Origin: Rhodopirellula bahusiensis
Lineage (GTDB): Bacteria; Planctomycetota; Planctomycetia; Pirellulales; Pirellulaceae
Length of the DNA stretch: 64,000 nt
Assembly (NCBI RefSeq): GCF_002727185.1
Contig: NZ_NIZW01000023.1
Span: 1 to 64,000, forward strand
Reading direction: 5' to 3'
Shown here: positions 19,975-31,097 of the stretch, in pieces
Layout: each line of letters begins with the position of its first letter
Position numbering within the stretch: the stretch's first letter is position 1
Made by a program: the position numbers and the translations under genes
Notes under the pieces: generated by a model
What the model was told of the DNA's origin: nothing
Databases searched by the model: none
What the model saw: only the letters and a program-made list of their open reading frames with translations

Positions 19975-20078
19975 CGGACGTCCAAGATGACCTGCGTCGC
20001 GTCGGATCGCCTGATCACACAAGCCACCGCGGCAGTCCGCAAGGACTCCGCAGGCCGAACTGTTCATTAAGAGACCTG

Positions 20079-20309
20079 CTACGCCCAATCAATTGGAATG
20101 AGCATCATCAACAGAATGACGAGGGGCGCCGGCAGGCACATCCAAGTCGTAATGCATCGTGGTCGACGCAGAGGTTGGACGCGGGACCAAGCCCAGATCG
20201 AACCGCATCGTTTGATGCTCGGGTAGTCACCAATGATCTTCGCAAGGCGATCACAATACGGAATCATCTCGACTGGATAGATCGCTGCCAGATTCAGATT
20301 GCGACCCAT
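20079..20309 (-). CDS. small hypothetical protein with one membrane segment
   Basis: A 76-codon frame (ATG at 20309, another at 20267) ends in a hydrophobic stretch (LPAPLVILLMMLIPIDW) preceded by basic residues (LRRPRC). No family is recognised and no ribosome binding site is convincing. It may be a real small membrane protein or a fragment. Confidence 0.25.
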   Translation of the reverse strand: MGRNLNLAAIYPVEMIPYCDRLAKIIGDYPSIKRCGSIWAWSRVQPLRRPRCITTWMCLPAPLVILLMMLIPIDWA

Positions 20310-20657
20310 GCCGCGAAAGTAAAGTTTGACGGTGCGATTGCAAGCGTTCGATCTGCGTTTGCTGCTTTCCGACAGCAAAAATATGAACCTCGGGTAAAGC
20401 AACTTCCAACCGAAGAGAAGGAGACGCCGCTATCACGCCAAGGTCGAACCGAAGTGCCCGTTCGGTCTAGCGGGGACTCCATGGAGGAGCAACTGCGACA
20501 TAGAAGATCAGCTACACTTGACGGTCCCACCCAACGACCCTCCCCAACCAGACCGCACTTGTTTCACCTCCGATTCTGCTTACGTGACGAATTGATTGGA
20601 GTTTGAGAAACACCACGCCGGTTGTCGTCCCCGCGATGAGTGTCCTGTAGGAATTCC

Positions 20658-23600
20658 ATGCCCCGCCTCTCACGCCTGTTCGTCCTGCCTCTTCTCGTTC
20701 TCGCGATCGGAAGTGTGACTCCTCGTCTGTTATCAGCTGACGAAGTGGATTTCGTTCGCGACGTGCGGCCGATTTTGCAACAGCATTGCTACTCTTGTCA
20801 CGGCGAGGAAAAGCAGCAGAGCGGTTTGCGAGTGGACATCAAGTCCGAAGCGTTCAAGGGCGGCGATGGATGGGGGCCGTTGGTGATCGAAGGCCAGCCC
20901 GATGAAAGCCCGTTGATTGAGCTGGTGACGAGCGACGACGAAGATTCGCGAATGCCACCGGAGGGCGCCCCATTGTCGTCGGCGGAGATTCAGACACTGA
21001 CAAGCTGGATCAAGCAGGGAGCCGATTGGCCGGAAGGAGTTGATTTGGCGGTCTTGGAAGACCGGATGGATCACTGGTCGTTCAAACCAGTTGTGACGCC
21101 CAACATCCCGCAAGTCTCGAATGAAGGCTGGCCCCGCGGTCCAGTCGATCGTTTTGTGCTTTCGCGGTTGGAACAAGAAGGAATGACACCTTCGCCGCCG
21201 GCCGATCCGGTGATCTGGTTACGCCGGGTGACATTTGATTTGACGGGATTGCCACCGACTCCGCATGAGGTCGATGACTTTCTAAGACGTGTCGAATTCG
21301 GCGAAGAAGCGTACAGCGAGGTTGTTGAGCGACTTCTGAATTCCCCTCGGTACGGTGAACGCTGGGCCCAGCACTGGCTGGATGTCGTTCGCTACGCAGA
21401 CACGCACGGCTTTGAGGTCAACACGGAACGCCCCAATGCTTGGCCGTATCGTGACTACGTCATTGAATCAATGAACCGAGACACGCCATACGATCGATTC
21501 ATCAAAGAACAAATTGTGGGCGATGCGATGGGGCGAGATCGGGCAACCGGTTTCCTGGTCACCGCCTCAGTTTTGTTGCCCGGACAAATCGGCGCCGACG
21601 AGCCTTCCAAACGGTTGGCCCGCCAGGATTCGCTGGATGAAATTGTCAACAACGTGTCGCAAACGTTCCTCGGTTTGAGCGTCGGATGCGCCCGGTGTCA
21701 CGACCACAAGTTTGATCCGATCTCGGCGAAGGATTACTACAGCATGCAAGCGTTTGTGGCGGGAGTCGAGTACAAGGATCGCGAATTGAAGACGCCCGAA
21801 TCCGAAGCACGCAAACTGCAGGCGAAGAATTGGAGGAAACGCGTTGCTGAGATCGATGGCACACTCTCTCGGTTCGTTCCGCTCGCTAGACCGAGGCTGA
21901 GCGAGGATGCTCCGGTACGCAGCACAAATGCTAAGGAAAACACCGAATCGTTTGAACCGTTGCAGGCTAAGTTTGTTCGGTTCACCATCCACCATTCCAA
22001 TCTGCATCCCAAGCTTGGGTTGATTGCTCCTTGCATCGATGAGTTTGAAATCTTCACCGACGAAGCGGAACCGCGAAACGTCGCATTGGCTTCGCTGGGA
22101 ACTCAAGTCACAGCTTCGGGCAGCTCGGAATCAGGCAAGCACAAACTAGAGCACATCAACGATGGTGAGTACGGGAACGCTCGCAGTTGGATGTCCAACA
22201 CCAAGGGCACCGGTTGGGTGATGTTTGAATTGCCCGAAGCAATGCGGATCGGAAAAGTGGTTTGGAGCCGCGATCGCGAACAAGAGTTCACGGATCGTCT
22301 TGCGACCTCCTACACCTTGGAAGCGGGTGTCTCGAAGGACCACCTCACGACACTAACGCACCTCCCGCCGCCACGCAAAACGGTTCAAGCGACCGTCAAC
22401 ACTGATCGCATTGCACCAGTGCGTGCGAAGCGGCTACGTTTCACTGTCTTGGCGACCAATCGGTTGGAACCATGCCTCGATGAGTTGGAAGTCTTCAACG
22501 TAGAGGGCCAGAATGTCGCTTTGGCGAGCGTGGGAACCACAGTGAAAACATCCGGCGACAGCCTCGTCGCGAATCGGCACGATCCGAGTTTCATCAATGA
22601 CGGCCGCTACGGCAACTCGAGTTCTTGGATGTCCAACGAAGACGGGAAGGGTTGGGTGGAACTGGAATTCGCGACCGAGCAGAAAATCGAACGGGTCATT
22701 TGGGGCCGCGATCGAAACGGAAAGTTTGATGATCGCTTACCGATCGAATACATCATCGAAGCAGCAACGGACCAAGGCTGGCGAAGACTCGCTGACTCCA
22801 CGGATCGCGATGCATGGGACGCGGACACCGAGCCTTCAACTGAATTCCGACTCGCTGGACTGACGCCGGATGAGATGCGTGTGGCGAGTCCGCTCCAGGA
22901 TGAGAAACTTAAACTCGAACGGAAGATCCGACAAAGCCAAAATGGGCCGAAGGTGTTCGCTGGAGTTTTTCGCGAACCCGATGACATCCATCTTTTGAAT
23001 CGAGGTGATCCCGAGCAGCCCAAGGAACAGGTGGTTCCCGCCGTGCTGCGATCACTGGGCAATGTCCAGCTTTCCATCGACACGCCTGAACAAGAACGCC
23101 GACAAGCCTTGGCCAATTGGATCGCGAATCCTGACAACCCACTGACGGCCCGGGTGATGGCGAATCGCATCTGGCAATGGCACTTTGGTGTAGGTTTCGT
23201 CGACACCCCCAATGACTTTGGCCGCAATGGTTCTCTACCGACGCATCCCGAACTGTTGGATTGGTTGGCATTGGAGTTGATTCGAGGTGAGTGGTCGATC
23301 AAACACTTGCACCGCGTGATCGTTTTGTCATCGACCTATCGTCAGTCCACGCAGCAGAACGAAACATTCGCGGCGCGAGACGCGGACGTGCGGTTGTTTT
23401 GGCGTTACCCATCGCGACGCTTGGACGGCGAGGCAATTCGCGATTCGATTTTGGCTGTCAATGGTCGGCTGAACTTGAAGATGGGTGGACGTGGTTTCAG
23501 TCAGTTCAACAAGCGAGGTGGTTTGTCTGGGTTTGTTCCGGTGGAATCATTCAAAGATGACGGCCTGAGGCGAATGATCTATGCACACAAAGTACGGCGG

Positions 23601-23927
23601 GAACGCGACGCGGTGTTCGGTGCGTTTGACTGCCCCGACGGAGGACAGAGTGCGGCGCGTCGGATCGAATCCACAACGCCGATCCAGGCTCTCAACTTGT
23701 TCAACAGTCCCTTCGTCATCGAACAAGCAAAGGCGTTCGCCGATGCCCTGCACGAGCGGGCTGGGTACGATGTTGACGAACAGGTTGAGCAAGCCTACTG
23801 GTTGGGACTGAACCGCGAGCCAACCAGTGAAGAATTGACGGACGCGGTCAGCGTCGTGGAAGAATTCGGGCTCGAGACGTTCTGTCGAGCCTTGTTCAAC
23901 TGCAACGAGTTCTTGTTCGTTCCTTGA
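20658..23927 (+). CDS. PSCyt1-DUF1549-DUF1553 protein with duplicated discoidin-like domains
   Basis: A planctomycete-type exported protein of 1089 residues. ATG at 20658 has AGGA 6 bases upstream and gives a signal peptide; a GTG at 20640 is less likely. A c-type heme motif CYSCH (44-48) marks the PSCyt1 domain and KQGADWP its end. DUF1549 (PSCyt2) spans about 155-370 ([34 protein letters not shown], a second CxxCH). Residues about 430-715 hold two related beta-rich units, each with RFT, ...NVALAS.GT, a WMSN block and a [SG]RDR segment, like discoidin/F5-8C domains. DUF1553 (PSD1) follows to the C-terminus ([26 protein letters not shown]). Function is unproven; the heme sites and carbohydrate-binding-like inserts suggest surface redox chemistry linked to polysaccharides. 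Confidence 0.88.
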   Translation: MPRLSRLFVLPLLVLAIGSVTPRLLSADEVDFVRDVRPILQQHCYSCHGEEKQQSGLRVDIKSEAFKGGDGWGPLVIEGQPDESPLIELVTSDDEDSRMPPEGAPLSSAEIQTLTSWIKQGADWPEGVDLAVLEDRMDHWSFKPVVTPNIPQVSNEGWPRGPVDRFVLSRLEQEGMTPSPPADPVIWLRRVTFDLTGLPPTPHEVDDFLRRVEFGEEAYSEVVERLLNSPRYGERWAQHWLDVVRYADTHGFEVNTERPNAWPYRDYVIESMNRDTPYDRFIKEQIVGDAMGRDRATGFLVTASVLLPGQIGADEPSKRLARQDSLDEIVNNVSQTFLGLSVGCARCHDHKFDPISAKDYYSMQAFVAGVEYKDRELKTPESEARKLQAKNWRKRVAEIDGTLSRFVPLARPRLSEDAPVRSTNAKENTESFEPLQAKFVRFTIHHSNLHPKLGLIAPCIDEFEIFTDEAEPRNVALASLGTQVTASGSSESGKHKLEHINDGEYGNARSWMSNTKGTGWVMFELPEAMRIGKVVWSRDREQEFTDRLATSYTLEAGVSKDHLTTLTHLPPPRKTVQATVNTDRIAPVRAKRLRFTVLATNRLEPCLDELEVFNVEGQNVALASVGTTVKTSGDSLVANRHDPSFINDGRYGNSSSWMSNEDGKGWVELEFATEQKIERVIWGRDRNGKFDDRLPIEYIIEAATDQGWRRLADSTDRDAWDADTEPSTEFRLAGLTPDEMRVASPLQDEKLKLERKIRQSQNGPKVFAGVFREPDDIHLLNRGDPEQPKEQVVPAVLRSLGNVQLSIDTPEQERRQALANWIANPDNPLTARVMANRIWQWHFGVGFVDTPNDFGRNGSLPTHPELLDWLALELIRGEWSIKHLHRVIVLSSTYRQSTQQNETFAARDADVRLFWRYPSRRLDGEAIRDSILAVNGRLNLKMGGRGFSQFNKRGGLSGFVPVESFKDDGLRRMIYAHKVRRERDAVFGAFDCPDGGQSAARRIESTTPIQALNLFNSPFVIEQAKAFADALHERAGYDVDEQVEQAYWLGLNREPTSEELTDAVSVVEEFGLETFCRALFNCNEFLFVP

Positions 23928-23985
23928 AGTTCGACACTTCCATCCCTCGTCGTTCATCCTGCCCTTTCTCAAAAGCCTTTCCTCG

Positions 23986-25446
23986 ATGTCCACTCCCAAC
24001 CTTTCCACGAGCGGTCGGCACTTCTTGAATCGTCGCGGGTTCCTTGGAAACGCGGCGACAGGTTTGGGATCCATCGCACTGTTGGACTTGCTGTCGAAAG
24101 ATTGCCTTTTGGCTGATCAGCCACAGATCGATCCAGCCCGTCCTTTCGCGACGCGGACCAGTCACCTCCCTGCAAAGGCCAAGAATGTTCTTGTGATCTT
24201 CTGCGCGGGCGGTGTCAGCCAGTTGGAAACATGGGAATACAAACCCAAACTGATCGAACTTGACGGACGCCCATTGGAAGGAGGCCCCGCGGTCACCTTT
24301 CAAGGACCGGCGGGCGACTTGGCACGTCCGCAATACAAATTTCGCCAACGCGGACAAACTGGAAAATGGGTCAGTGACATGATTCCGCACCTGGCGGAGT
24401 TGACGGATGACATCGCGTTCATTCATTCGCTAACCAGCATCACCAACACCCACGGACCAGCCGAAAACTTTTTGTCGACGGGCAGCCAACTGGATGGTTT
24501 CCCGAGCCTGGGTGCATGGACCAGCTATGCATTGGGAACGGAGAACCAGAACCTGCCCGCTTATGTGGCAATTCCGGATCCGCGAGGTGTGCCGCAGAAC
24601 GGTTCCAATAACTGGGGACCTGGCTTTCTGCCCGCTGCGTTTCAAGGGACAACCGTCAGTTCCAAATCACCGATCCGGCACCTCCAGGCCCCAGGTATCT
24701 CCGACGCGGCGGACGAAGCGAGCCGATCGTTGCTCCAACGAATGAATGAACGCCATCTGGATCAACATCCCGGTGACAGCAAACTGGCGGCTCGAATCGC
24801 GAGCTATGAGTTGGCCGCGCGGATGCAGTTGAGTGTCCCCGAGATCACGGACTTGAGCTCCGAACCCGCACATGTGCTGAAGAGTTATGGGGCGGATGAC
24901 GAGTCCAATCCAAACCGTGCCGCTTACGCGAAAAACTGCATTCTGGCTCGACGCTTGATTGAAAGCGGCGTGCGATTTGTCCAGTTGTTCAATGGAGCCT
25001 ACGCCAGCGGTGGGGCTCTGAACTGGGACGGGCACGGCAAGTTGAAGGAACAGTACGACACACACGCTGAGATTTTGGACCAGCCCACCGCGGCGATGAT
25101 CAAAGACATGAAAGCCCGTGGGCTCTTGGACGACACGCTGATCGTATGGTGCACCGAGTTCGGACGGATGCCGTTCTTTCAAAAAGGTGCCAAAGGTCGT
25201 GATCACAACCCGGATGGATTCACGTGTTGGATGACGGGGGCCGGGGTGAAGCCAGGTGTCAGTCACGGGATGACGGACGAACTAGGTCAGAAAGCGGTCG
25301 AGGACATTCACCCGCTCTATGATTTGAACGCCACGATTCTGCACCTGTTGGGGCTCGACCACGAGCGTTTGACTTTCGAACACAACGGCATCGAGCGACG
25401 CTTGACGAACGTCGAAGGCCATCTGATTCGCGAAGTTTTGGCGTAG
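23986..25446 (+). CDS. DUF1501 protein, Tat-exported
   Basis: DUF1501 proteins are alkaline-phosphatase/sulfatase-fold proteins that almost always sit next to DUF1549/DUF1553 genes in planctomycetes. The 486-residue protein starts with a Tat-type signal ([22 protein letters not shown]). Family motifs are [18 protein letters not shown], the His-containing [25 protein letters not shown] and [12 protein letters not shown]. It is 58 bases after the PSCyt gene, so they are probably co-transcribed. Activity is unknown; these residues resemble metal ligands but no substrate has been established for the family to my knowledge. Confidence 0.88.
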   Translation: MSTPNLSTSGRHFLNRRGFLGNAATGLGSIALLDLLSKDCLLADQPQIDPARPFATRTSHLPAKAKNVLVIFCAGGVSQLETWEYKPKLIELDGRPLEGGPAVTFQGPAGDLARPQYKFRQRGQTGKWVSDMIPHLAELTDDIAFIHSLTSITNTHGPAENFLSTGSQLDGFPSLGAWTSYALGTENQNLPAYVAIPDPRGVPQNGSNNWGPGFLPAAFQGTTVSSKSPIRHLQAPGISDAADEASRSLLQRMNERHLDQHPGDSKLAARIASYELAARMQLSVPEITDLSSEPAHVLKSYGADDESNPNRAAYAKNCILARRLIESGVRFVQLFNGAYASGGALNWDGHGKLKEQYDTHAEILDQPTAAMIKDMKARGLLDDTLIVWCTEFGRMPFFQKGAKGRDHNPDGFTCWMTGAGVKPGVSHGMTDELGQKAVEDIHPLYDLNATILHLLGLDHERLTFEHNGIERRLTNVEGHLIREVLA

Positions 25447-25547
25447 CAAACTCGCGGTTTCATAGTCGGGATGTGGTTGAGGATCAGCGTGCCGGATGGT
25501 CGGATGTCGCCACCCACCATCCGGTGACCATGGGCTCGTGTTCGCTG

Positions 25548-26468
25548 CTACTTCGATCGCTTGCGAAGGATGCGTCTGCCCACGGCAACGCTCACCAGAA
25601 TCGGAACGGCGAACACGAACAACCACGGCAGGACCGCGATTGCGGCGATGGCTATGTTTTCACCGGTCTGCTTCATCGCGTTGATGGATTCCGACCATGA
25701 CATTTGGATCCGTGAGCTGAATGTTGGTGACGCCGGAGGAACGTACTCCTTTTCTTCGCGGCACTTGATCGTGATGGTCGCCAAAGAAGAACGATCCGCT
25801 AGTACTCGCAAGCGTCCTTCCATGCGTTCGACTTCTTCGCGAACACGTGATAGTTCACGTTCGATCTCCAAGACATCGGAAAGCTTTCCGGTTCGTTCCT
25901 CGAGCATGGTGATGATGCGTTCTTCCAGCTTCTTGTTGTTTCGGATTCTCGCCTCAACGTCGACGAACTCCGCAGTGACATCTTGAGCGTCTTCGGTGCG
26001 AGATTCGGCGAATCCCAATCCGGTGACGCCTTGAAGGAAGTCCACGTAGTTTGCGACTGGTATCCGAGCAACCCACAGTCCAGACTGTCGATTGTTGTAG
26101 CGGCGATTCGTTTCGCTATTGGAAATGAAACCCCCATGCTGATCGACAAGGTCCGGCAATTCTGATTCGAAGATCGCGTATTCTTTCACGACCAGAGAAA
26201 GATGCGTGTTGTAGACGATTCGGCGATTTGATTTTGCAACCTTGCTTGTTTGATCGTCTTCCAATGCCCCAGAGTCAGCCTCATCAATCTCCGAACTTCG
26301 GTTCGGAGTTTGAGCAACTGAGAAAGCTGCTGCCGTTCGTTCCTGAACGGCTTGCTCGCTCACCAAGTCAAGCTTGGTAGAGAATTGACTGGACTGCTGA
26401 CCGCATCCTGCGATGGAAAGCAAGATAAGAAGAAGACCGTTGCGAAAATGTTCCATGTTGATCGTCAT
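25548..26468 (-). CDS. DUF4349 lipoprotein
   Basis: The 306-residue protein begins with a lipoprotein signal peptide and lipobox LSIAGC. A polar linker leads to the DUF4349 domain (about 85-240), which contains a coiled coil (ERIITMLEERTGKLSDVLEIERELSR in part) and the family ending RSSLATITIKCRE. One transmembrane helix (AIAAIAVLPWLFVFAVPILV) precedes a basic tail RRILRKRSK. The protein would therefore be anchored in the membrane at its C-terminus, possibly at both ends. The family is widespread and uncharacterised. ATG codons at 26468 and 26456 are both possible starts. Confidence 0.8.
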   Translation of the reverse strand: MTINMEHFRNGLLLILLSIAGCGQQSSQFSTKLDLVSEQAVQERTAAAFSVAQTPNRSSEIDEADSGALEDDQTSKVAKSNRRIVYNTHLSLVVKEYAIFESELPDLVDQHGGFISNSETNRRYNNRQSGLWVARIPVANYVDFLQGVTGLGFAESRTEDAQDVTAEFVDVEARIRNNKKLEERIITMLEERTGKLSDVLEIERELSRVREEVERMEGRLRVLADRSSLATITIKCREEKEYVPPASPTFSSRIQMSWSESINAMKQTGENIAIAAIAVLPWLFVFAVPILVSVAVGRRILRKRSK

Positions 26469-26660
26469 TGGTCATGTTTTGGTTGGACGGGTATCGACGG
26501 ATCACTGATCGGTGCAAAGCACGATGTGAAACGAACGGGCATTCCTCACCGAACTAACGCTTCTCACCGGCCAATTATTAGGTAGCAAGTGCATCCGCCT
26601 CGCAAAATGATGGGAGTTGGTTGGCGGTGTGTCGAACCGGCACTTGTTTCATGCTCATTG

Positions 26661-27992
26661 CTAAGGTGTAGGAATGTCGTTGAGGATGAAGTCGACGGCA
26701 TCTTGGGCAACGGACGTCGGTGATTCGTAGATCAATTTGGATCCCGGTGGCGGTGATCCAGCGGCACCAAAGTCGAACAGGTATCCGATGCCGACGCCTG
26801 AGTCGGTTTGACGAAACACTTCGTATCCCAAGTGATCCAGTCGCGTTTCGTCTTCCAACAAGACATAGGCTTCATTCTCAAAGATCCATTGTCGATGGCT
26901 TTCAAGCGATCGGCCAGCGGAGTCAAGTTCAACACCGACGCGAATTTCGCGAAGCGGATCAGCATCGCGGACGGCCTCGATGGAAACCGTCATTTGGTCT
27001 TCGGTATGGGACGCGGCGGTCTCATTCAAATCCAACGCGAACTCTTCCCGTCGACCGGGGATCATCGCAGTGAGAGTTCCGGACAGGCGATCGATTCGTT
27101 CGGCCGGAAGGTTTGGAAGTTGCAACGGCAGGAAGAATTCGCTCTGGGCCATCTCGCTGTTCGTCGCGATGTCGATGGTCTCGCCGCTTGTTTGAGGAAC
27201 CAATGCTTCGCCCGAATCGAGTTTTCCATTGACGGCGCTGATTGGCAGTGACAGGCCAATGGGAGTTCGGTTGGGTTGCCACTCGATGGATAAATTCAAG
27301 TTCAACCCACTCAGTTCTGGCGAACGCAAAACACGTCGGGCGGTTACCACCGTGGGTTCAAGTCGGTAGATCCCGATGTACGCGGCCGACTCGACACGAG
27401 ACGGGCGGTTTTCCTTCCGCGGGATCAGCATCAACTTCGTTCGATCGCCGCCGTAGAAATTGATGTCCAAGTTGGCTTGATCGAGCACATGATCGACCGC
27501 GTGCCAAAAGTTCAACGGCGAACGCGGAGCTTGAATCGATTGATTGGGATCCACTCCCGGGCCGGCGGATTCGAGATCGAATTCAACTTCACTGACGGTT
27601 GAGATCGCTTCCAAAGCTTCACCGAGCGTTTTGGCGTTTTGCATCCGAATCAGTTGAGCTTCGACATGCGTCTCCGCTTTCCGTTTCGCCCATTCCGCAC
27701 GGACTCGATTGAGGCGTTCGCGAGCTTCAATGGACAGGTCATCAAGGATCGCGGGGAGATAGTCGGAAGCATTCGGACCCGCTTTGATCAGCTTCTGCTC
27801 GGCAGCTCTTCGCGTCTGCGCTTCGTCAGCATCCAATTCCGCGATCCAAAGTGGAACCTCCAGTTCCAGGTCCGTCGCATCGGAAGCGTCCTGTGCAAGC
27901 ACAACGGATCCAACGGAGGCGGGCAGCAAGAGTGCCAGGAAGGTCACCGCAATCGGAACAAGCCGTTGGAACGCGATGTAAAAACGGTGCAT
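26661..27992 (-). CDS. secreted hypothetical protein
   Basis: The 443-residue protein has a clear signal peptide (MHRFYIAFQRLVPIAVTFLA to VLAQ). Residues about 45-125 are helical and highly charged (ELDADEAQTRRAAEQKLIKAG, a HEAT-like helix). The remainder is predicted beta-rich, with no catalytic motif I can recognise. Similar secreted proteins with a HEAT-like N-terminus are common in planctomycetes, but I cannot name a family. It is convergent with nothing and has its own upstream region. Confidence 0.65.
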   Translation of the reverse strand: MHRFYIAFQRLVPIAVTFLALLLPASVGSVVLAQDASDATDLELEVPLWIAELDADEAQTRRAAEQKLIKAGPNASDYLPAILDDLSIEARERLNRVRAEWAKRKAETHVEAQLIRMQNAKTLGEALEAISTVSEVEFDLESAGPGVDPNQSIQAPRSPLNFWHAVDHVLDQANLDINFYGGDRTKLMLIPRKENRPSRVESAAYIGIYRLEPTVVTARRVLRSPELSGLNLNLSIEWQPNRTPIGLSLPISAVNGKLDSGEALVPQTSGETIDIATNSEMAQSEFFLPLQLPNLPAERIDRLSGTLTAMIPGRREEFALDLNETAASHTEDQMTVSIEAVRDADPLREIRVGVELDSAGRSLESHRQWIFENEAYVLLEDETRLDHLGYEVFRQTDSGVGIGYLFDFGAAGSPPPGSKLIYESPTSVAQDAVDFILNDIPTP

Positions 27993-28197
27993 GTCAAGCT
28001 TTCGAGATAAGTTTTGAACTGAATATCAAACAGTCGGCGTTACAACCGCGAGGGTATGAGGAACCTTCCGTTCAAAAAGGTTGACCGTCCGCCCGCTCCT
28101 TCAATCTTAACCTAGGCTTGAGTAGATCGCGTGGGTGTTGCGGGGCATCAACGGTTCGGTTGTATTCCTGCGTTGTTCCTCGCCGTTGATTTCCATC

Positions 28198-29445
28198 ATG
28201 TCGATGACTTTCACCACCGTCGCGAAAATGTTGAGTATCGGGCCCTCTGGCACCCAACATCGATGCCTCACGCCTTTCACTGGGGTTCGTTCGTCTCAGA
28301 AGCGAGCGGTCGCGTTGATTGCTGCCATCGTTTTGGGCGGAATGTCAGCCGGCGACGCCATTGGTGAACCCGTCGCACCGGCTTCGCCTGAACCTGCCAA
28401 GCACTTGGTGTCATCGAAATCGGTGACTCCTTCCATTCGGCCCGGGTTGGTTGAGTTTCGAGTTGGAAACAGCTGGCAAAGCGGTCTGCATCTGATCGAG
28501 TCGCAGACCGAGTCACTGGTCATTGGTCGAGACGGATGGCTGCACACGATCAGTCGAGCGGACAAGTCGCAGGCGATGCGGTCGATTGGCGGGCAATTTC
28601 ACCCCACATCCTCGGTCGAGCTCCGCAATCGATTGCGAGCTGAATTTGGTCGAGAGTTTGAAGTCATCGCCACACAGAATTTCTTGGTGGTGCAACCCAA
28701 AGGCCGCGGAAACCGTTGGCCCAAAATGTTCGAGCAATGCCATCGATCGTTTGTCACGTACATGGAACGTCGCGGCGTGAAAGTCCGCCAAGGCCGATTC
28801 CCGATGGTCGCGGTTGTTTTGCCGGACGCGAGAGCGATGTATGACGAGATCGCTCGTTTGGGAATCGATGTTTCTCGTGTCGCGGGACTGTACGCAAATA
28901 AGTGCAATCGAGTGATGACCCATGACGGCGGGGCGATCAGCATGATTGCCGCCACCGTTCGTCACGAAGCCGCCCATCAATCCGCATTCAATTGCGGTGT
29001 GCACAGCCGCGTGAACGACACGCCGAGCTGGGTGACCGAAGGCATCGGGCAAATGTTTGAACCCGATGCGATGAGTTCCGGGCGATCCGGAACCCGATTG
29101 GTCGAACGAGTGAACACAGATTCCGTCCGGCAACTTCGCGACACAATCGACATGGACGACCCCAACGAGGTGGCTCGATGGGTCGATCGCATGATTCGGA
29201 GCGACGATCTGTTTCGCAATCCAACGACCATTCACACCGCGTACGCGTTGGCATGGTCGATGATGTTCTACTTGGCCGAACGAGACACCGAAGCTTTCGC
29301 GGATGTCCTGAACTTCACGGCCACGCGTCCACCATTTGAAACCTATCGATCCGGTCAACGAATGATCGATTTCGAACGAGTGGTTGGGACCGACGTGCGA
29401 GACTTCAGCAACCGGCTGACCCGGTTTGTCGCGAGTCTTCCGTAG
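28198..29445 (+). CDS. DUF1570 protein, putative zinc metallopeptidase
   Basis: The 415-residue protein (ATG at 28198; the frame is open from a GTG at 28135) has a hydrophobic export segment at about 38-58 (RAVALIAAIVLGGMSAGDA), preceded by an unusually long N-terminus. The DUF1570 region contains TVRHEAAHQ, an HExxH-like zinc motif, followed by the family-conserved PSWVTEGIGQMFE, which supplies a downstream Glu. DUF1570 proteins are found mostly in planctomycetes and are predicted metallopeptidases. The HEAAH motif fits, but no activity is proven. A hairpin terminator shared with the convergent oxidoreductase gene follows. Confidence 0.8.
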   Translation: MSMTFTTVAKMLSIGPSGTQHRCLTPFTGVRSSQKRAVALIAAIVLGGMSAGDAIGEPVAPASPEPAKHLVSSKSVTPSIRPGLVEFRVGNSWQSGLHLIESQTESLVIGRDGWLHTISRADKSQAMRSIGGQFHPTSSVELRNRLRAEFGREFEVIATQNFLVVQPKGRGNRWPKMFEQCHRSFVTYMERRGVKVRQGRFPMVAVVLPDARAMYDEIARLGIDVSRVAGLYANKCNRVMTHDGGAISMIAATVRHEAAHQSAFNCGVHSRVNDTPSWVTEGIGQMFEPDAMSSGRSGTRLVERVNTDSVRQLRDTIDMDDPNEVARWVDRMIRSDDLFRNPTTIHTAYALAWSMMFYLAERDTEAFADVLNFTATRPPFETYRSGQRMIDFERVVGTDVRDFSNRLTRFVASLP

Positions 29446-29504
29446 AAGACATTGCCCATAGAGACGTGGGCCAGCGTCATCAGGCCGATGACTTCCAACA
29501 AAAT

Positions 29505-29526
29505 CGCACCGATTCGGATCGGTGCG
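29505..29526. terminator. bidirectional hairpin between convergent genes
   Basis: Nine-base perfect arms CGCACCGAT (29505-29513) and ATCGGTGCG (29518-29526) enclose a TCGG tetraloop. It sits between the stops of the DUF1570 gene (plus) and the Gfo/Idh/MocA gene (minus), with TCTTCT on one side and an ATTTTGTT stretch on the other. It probably serves both genes. Confidence 0.65.
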
Positions 29527-29530
29527 TCTT

Positions 29531-30955
29531 CTAAATGACTTTGGTTTGGCCTGGGATTGCAACTTCATAGTTGCCATTGGGGAGTGGCTGAACCGGAGCG
29601 ATGTCTCGCAGGGAATGCATCGCGTCCACATCGGCCAGCCATTGCTCGCTCTGCAGGGCCTCGTTCCAACGCACGATCTTGCCCGAGTAGCTCGCCATTC
29701 GCCCCATGATCGCGGTCATGGTGCTGGTTGCTCCGTAGTCGCCTTCGTTGGGAATCTCGCCATTTCGAAGTGACGCGAATAAATCGTTCTGAGCTTGTTG
29801 GCAACCTTTGTCCTTGGAGTTCTTTTGCGAACTCTGCCAGACGATCTTTCCGGTCGTGTCGCGAATGATCGCGGCACTGACGTCACAACTGCCCTTTGTG
29901 CCATGGACGTGTTCGCTGACACTGTTCCAACATCCTCGAACGTGCCGGCACTGGCTGAGCAGCCGAACGTCATTGGAGTAAGTGAACTCGACCATGTGGT
30001 GATCGAACGTTTCACCAAGCGTCTGGTCAGATCGCGTGTCACGCCCACCTTGGCCTTGAGCCGTTGCGGGGTGCTCGCCCAGCAACCAGTTGATCACGTC
30101 CAAATTGTGAACGTGTTGTTCCGCGATGTGGTCTCCGCCGATCCAATTGAAGTGTTGCCACTGACGCAGCTGATATTCCAGCTCGGAAACGTTGTTTGGA
30201 CGCGGGCGAAGTTTGGATCCGGCACCGTTCCAGTAGGCACGTGCGAAGATCGGGTCGCCGATCGCTCCTTCATGCAGTTGTTCAATGCATTCGCGATAGC
30301 GAGCTTCGTGATGACGCTGCAAACCAACGGCGACTGCCAAACCCTTTTGCTGAGCGATTTCGTTGGCGGCGAGCACACGGCGTACTCCGGGGGCGTCCGT
30401 CGCGACTGGCTTTTCCATGAAGACGTGCTTGCCAGCTTCGACAGCCTTTTCGAAGTGCAATGGGCGAAAGCCAGGAGGAGTCGTCAGGAAAACGATGTCG
30501 GCATCGCTTTGCAGCACGTGCTTCCAGCCGTCCAGGCCGATGAATCGAGCTCCCTCGACATCGACGCGTTGGCCATGCGAATCACTCTTTCCGTGCTTGC
30601 TTTTGATGGCTCGGTAGGAAGACTGAACGTTGCTTTCGAAGACGTCCGCCATCGCGACCAAGCGAGTTGCGCCGTCGGTGTTCATCGCCTGGATCACCGC
30701 ATTCGTACCGCGACTGCCGCAGCCGATCAGACCGATTTTTAGCGTATCGTCACCGTAAGCATGGGCACCGCGGGCGACGCTGAGATTGGTCCCCAGGACG
30801 CTGCCGCCGGCGAGCATGATGCCGCCACTTTGGATAAAAGTTCGACGACTTGCACGCTGGTTCATCACAACCGACTGTTCGGAAACGGCATCTTGGCCGC
30901 CGTCCGTCTGGCTTGATGGCGCGTTCTCATTGCGAGCAGAGGTGCGTTTGGGCAT
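29531..30955 (-). CDS. Gfo/Idh/MocA family oxidoreductase, Tat-exported
   Basis: NAD(P)-dependent oxidoreductase of 474 residues. A twin-arginine signal (SRRTFIQSGGIMLAGGSVLG) lies at about 36-55, so the enzyme is probably exported with its cofactor bound; the first 35 residues are polar and the ATG at about 30865 (MNQRAS) may be the true start. The Rossmann motif is IGLIGCGSRG and the family lysine is in HVFMEKPVATD. EQHVHNLDVINW holds the usual catalytic-region His. Planctomycetes carry many such paralogues acting on sugars or sugar derivatives; the substrate cannot be inferred here. Confidence 0.87.
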   Translation of the reverse strand: MPKRTSARNENAPSSQTDGGQDAVSEQSVVMNQRASRRTFIQSGGIMLAGGSVLGTNLSVARGAHAYGDDTLKIGLIGCGSRGTNAVIQAMNTDGATRLVAMADVFESNVQSSYRAIKSKHGKSDSHGQRVDVEGARFIGLDGWKHVLQSDADIVFLTTPPGFRPLHFEKAVEAGKHVFMEKPVATDAPGVRRVLAANEIAQQKGLAVAVGLQRHHEARYRECIEQLHEGAIGDPIFARAYWNGAGSKLRPRPNNVSELEYQLRQWQHFNWIGGDHIAEQHVHNLDVINWLLGEHPATAQGQGGRDTRSDQTLGETFDHHMVEFTYSNDVRLLSQCRHVRGCWNSVSEHVHGTKGSCDVSAAIIRDTTGKIVWQSSQKNSKDKGCQQAQNDLFASLRNGEIPNEGDYGATSTMTAIMGRMASYSGKIVRWNEALQSEQWLADVDAMHSLRDIAPVQPLPNGNYEVAIPGQTKVI

Positions 30956-31097
30956 GAAGTGTTCGCGAGGGTGGGATGTCGTCGAGGTGGGAACGGGGCC
31001 GTCTGTTGCCGCCGTTTGGTGCGTCCAGTCTAACCCCGTTGCAAAGAACGGACCAACAATTGGTGGTCTGCGAGTCGCGAAACTGGCAAAAGTGAGG

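Larger units (their letters stand above)
19745..20657. other. gene-poor region before the PSCyt gene
   Basis: No well-supported gene lies in these 913 bases. Two weak minus-strand frames are listed separately (19819-19974 and 20079-20309). The long plus-strand frame here (19623-20606) is Arg/Ser-rich and partly antisense to the 823-residue gene, so it is not counted. The region may be decayed coding sequence. Confidence 0.4.

Noticed and set aside
19623-20606. 327-codon plus-strand frame before the PSCyt gene
   Set aside because: Arg/Ser-rich composition, no signal peptide or domain, and partial overlap antisense to the 823-residue gene.
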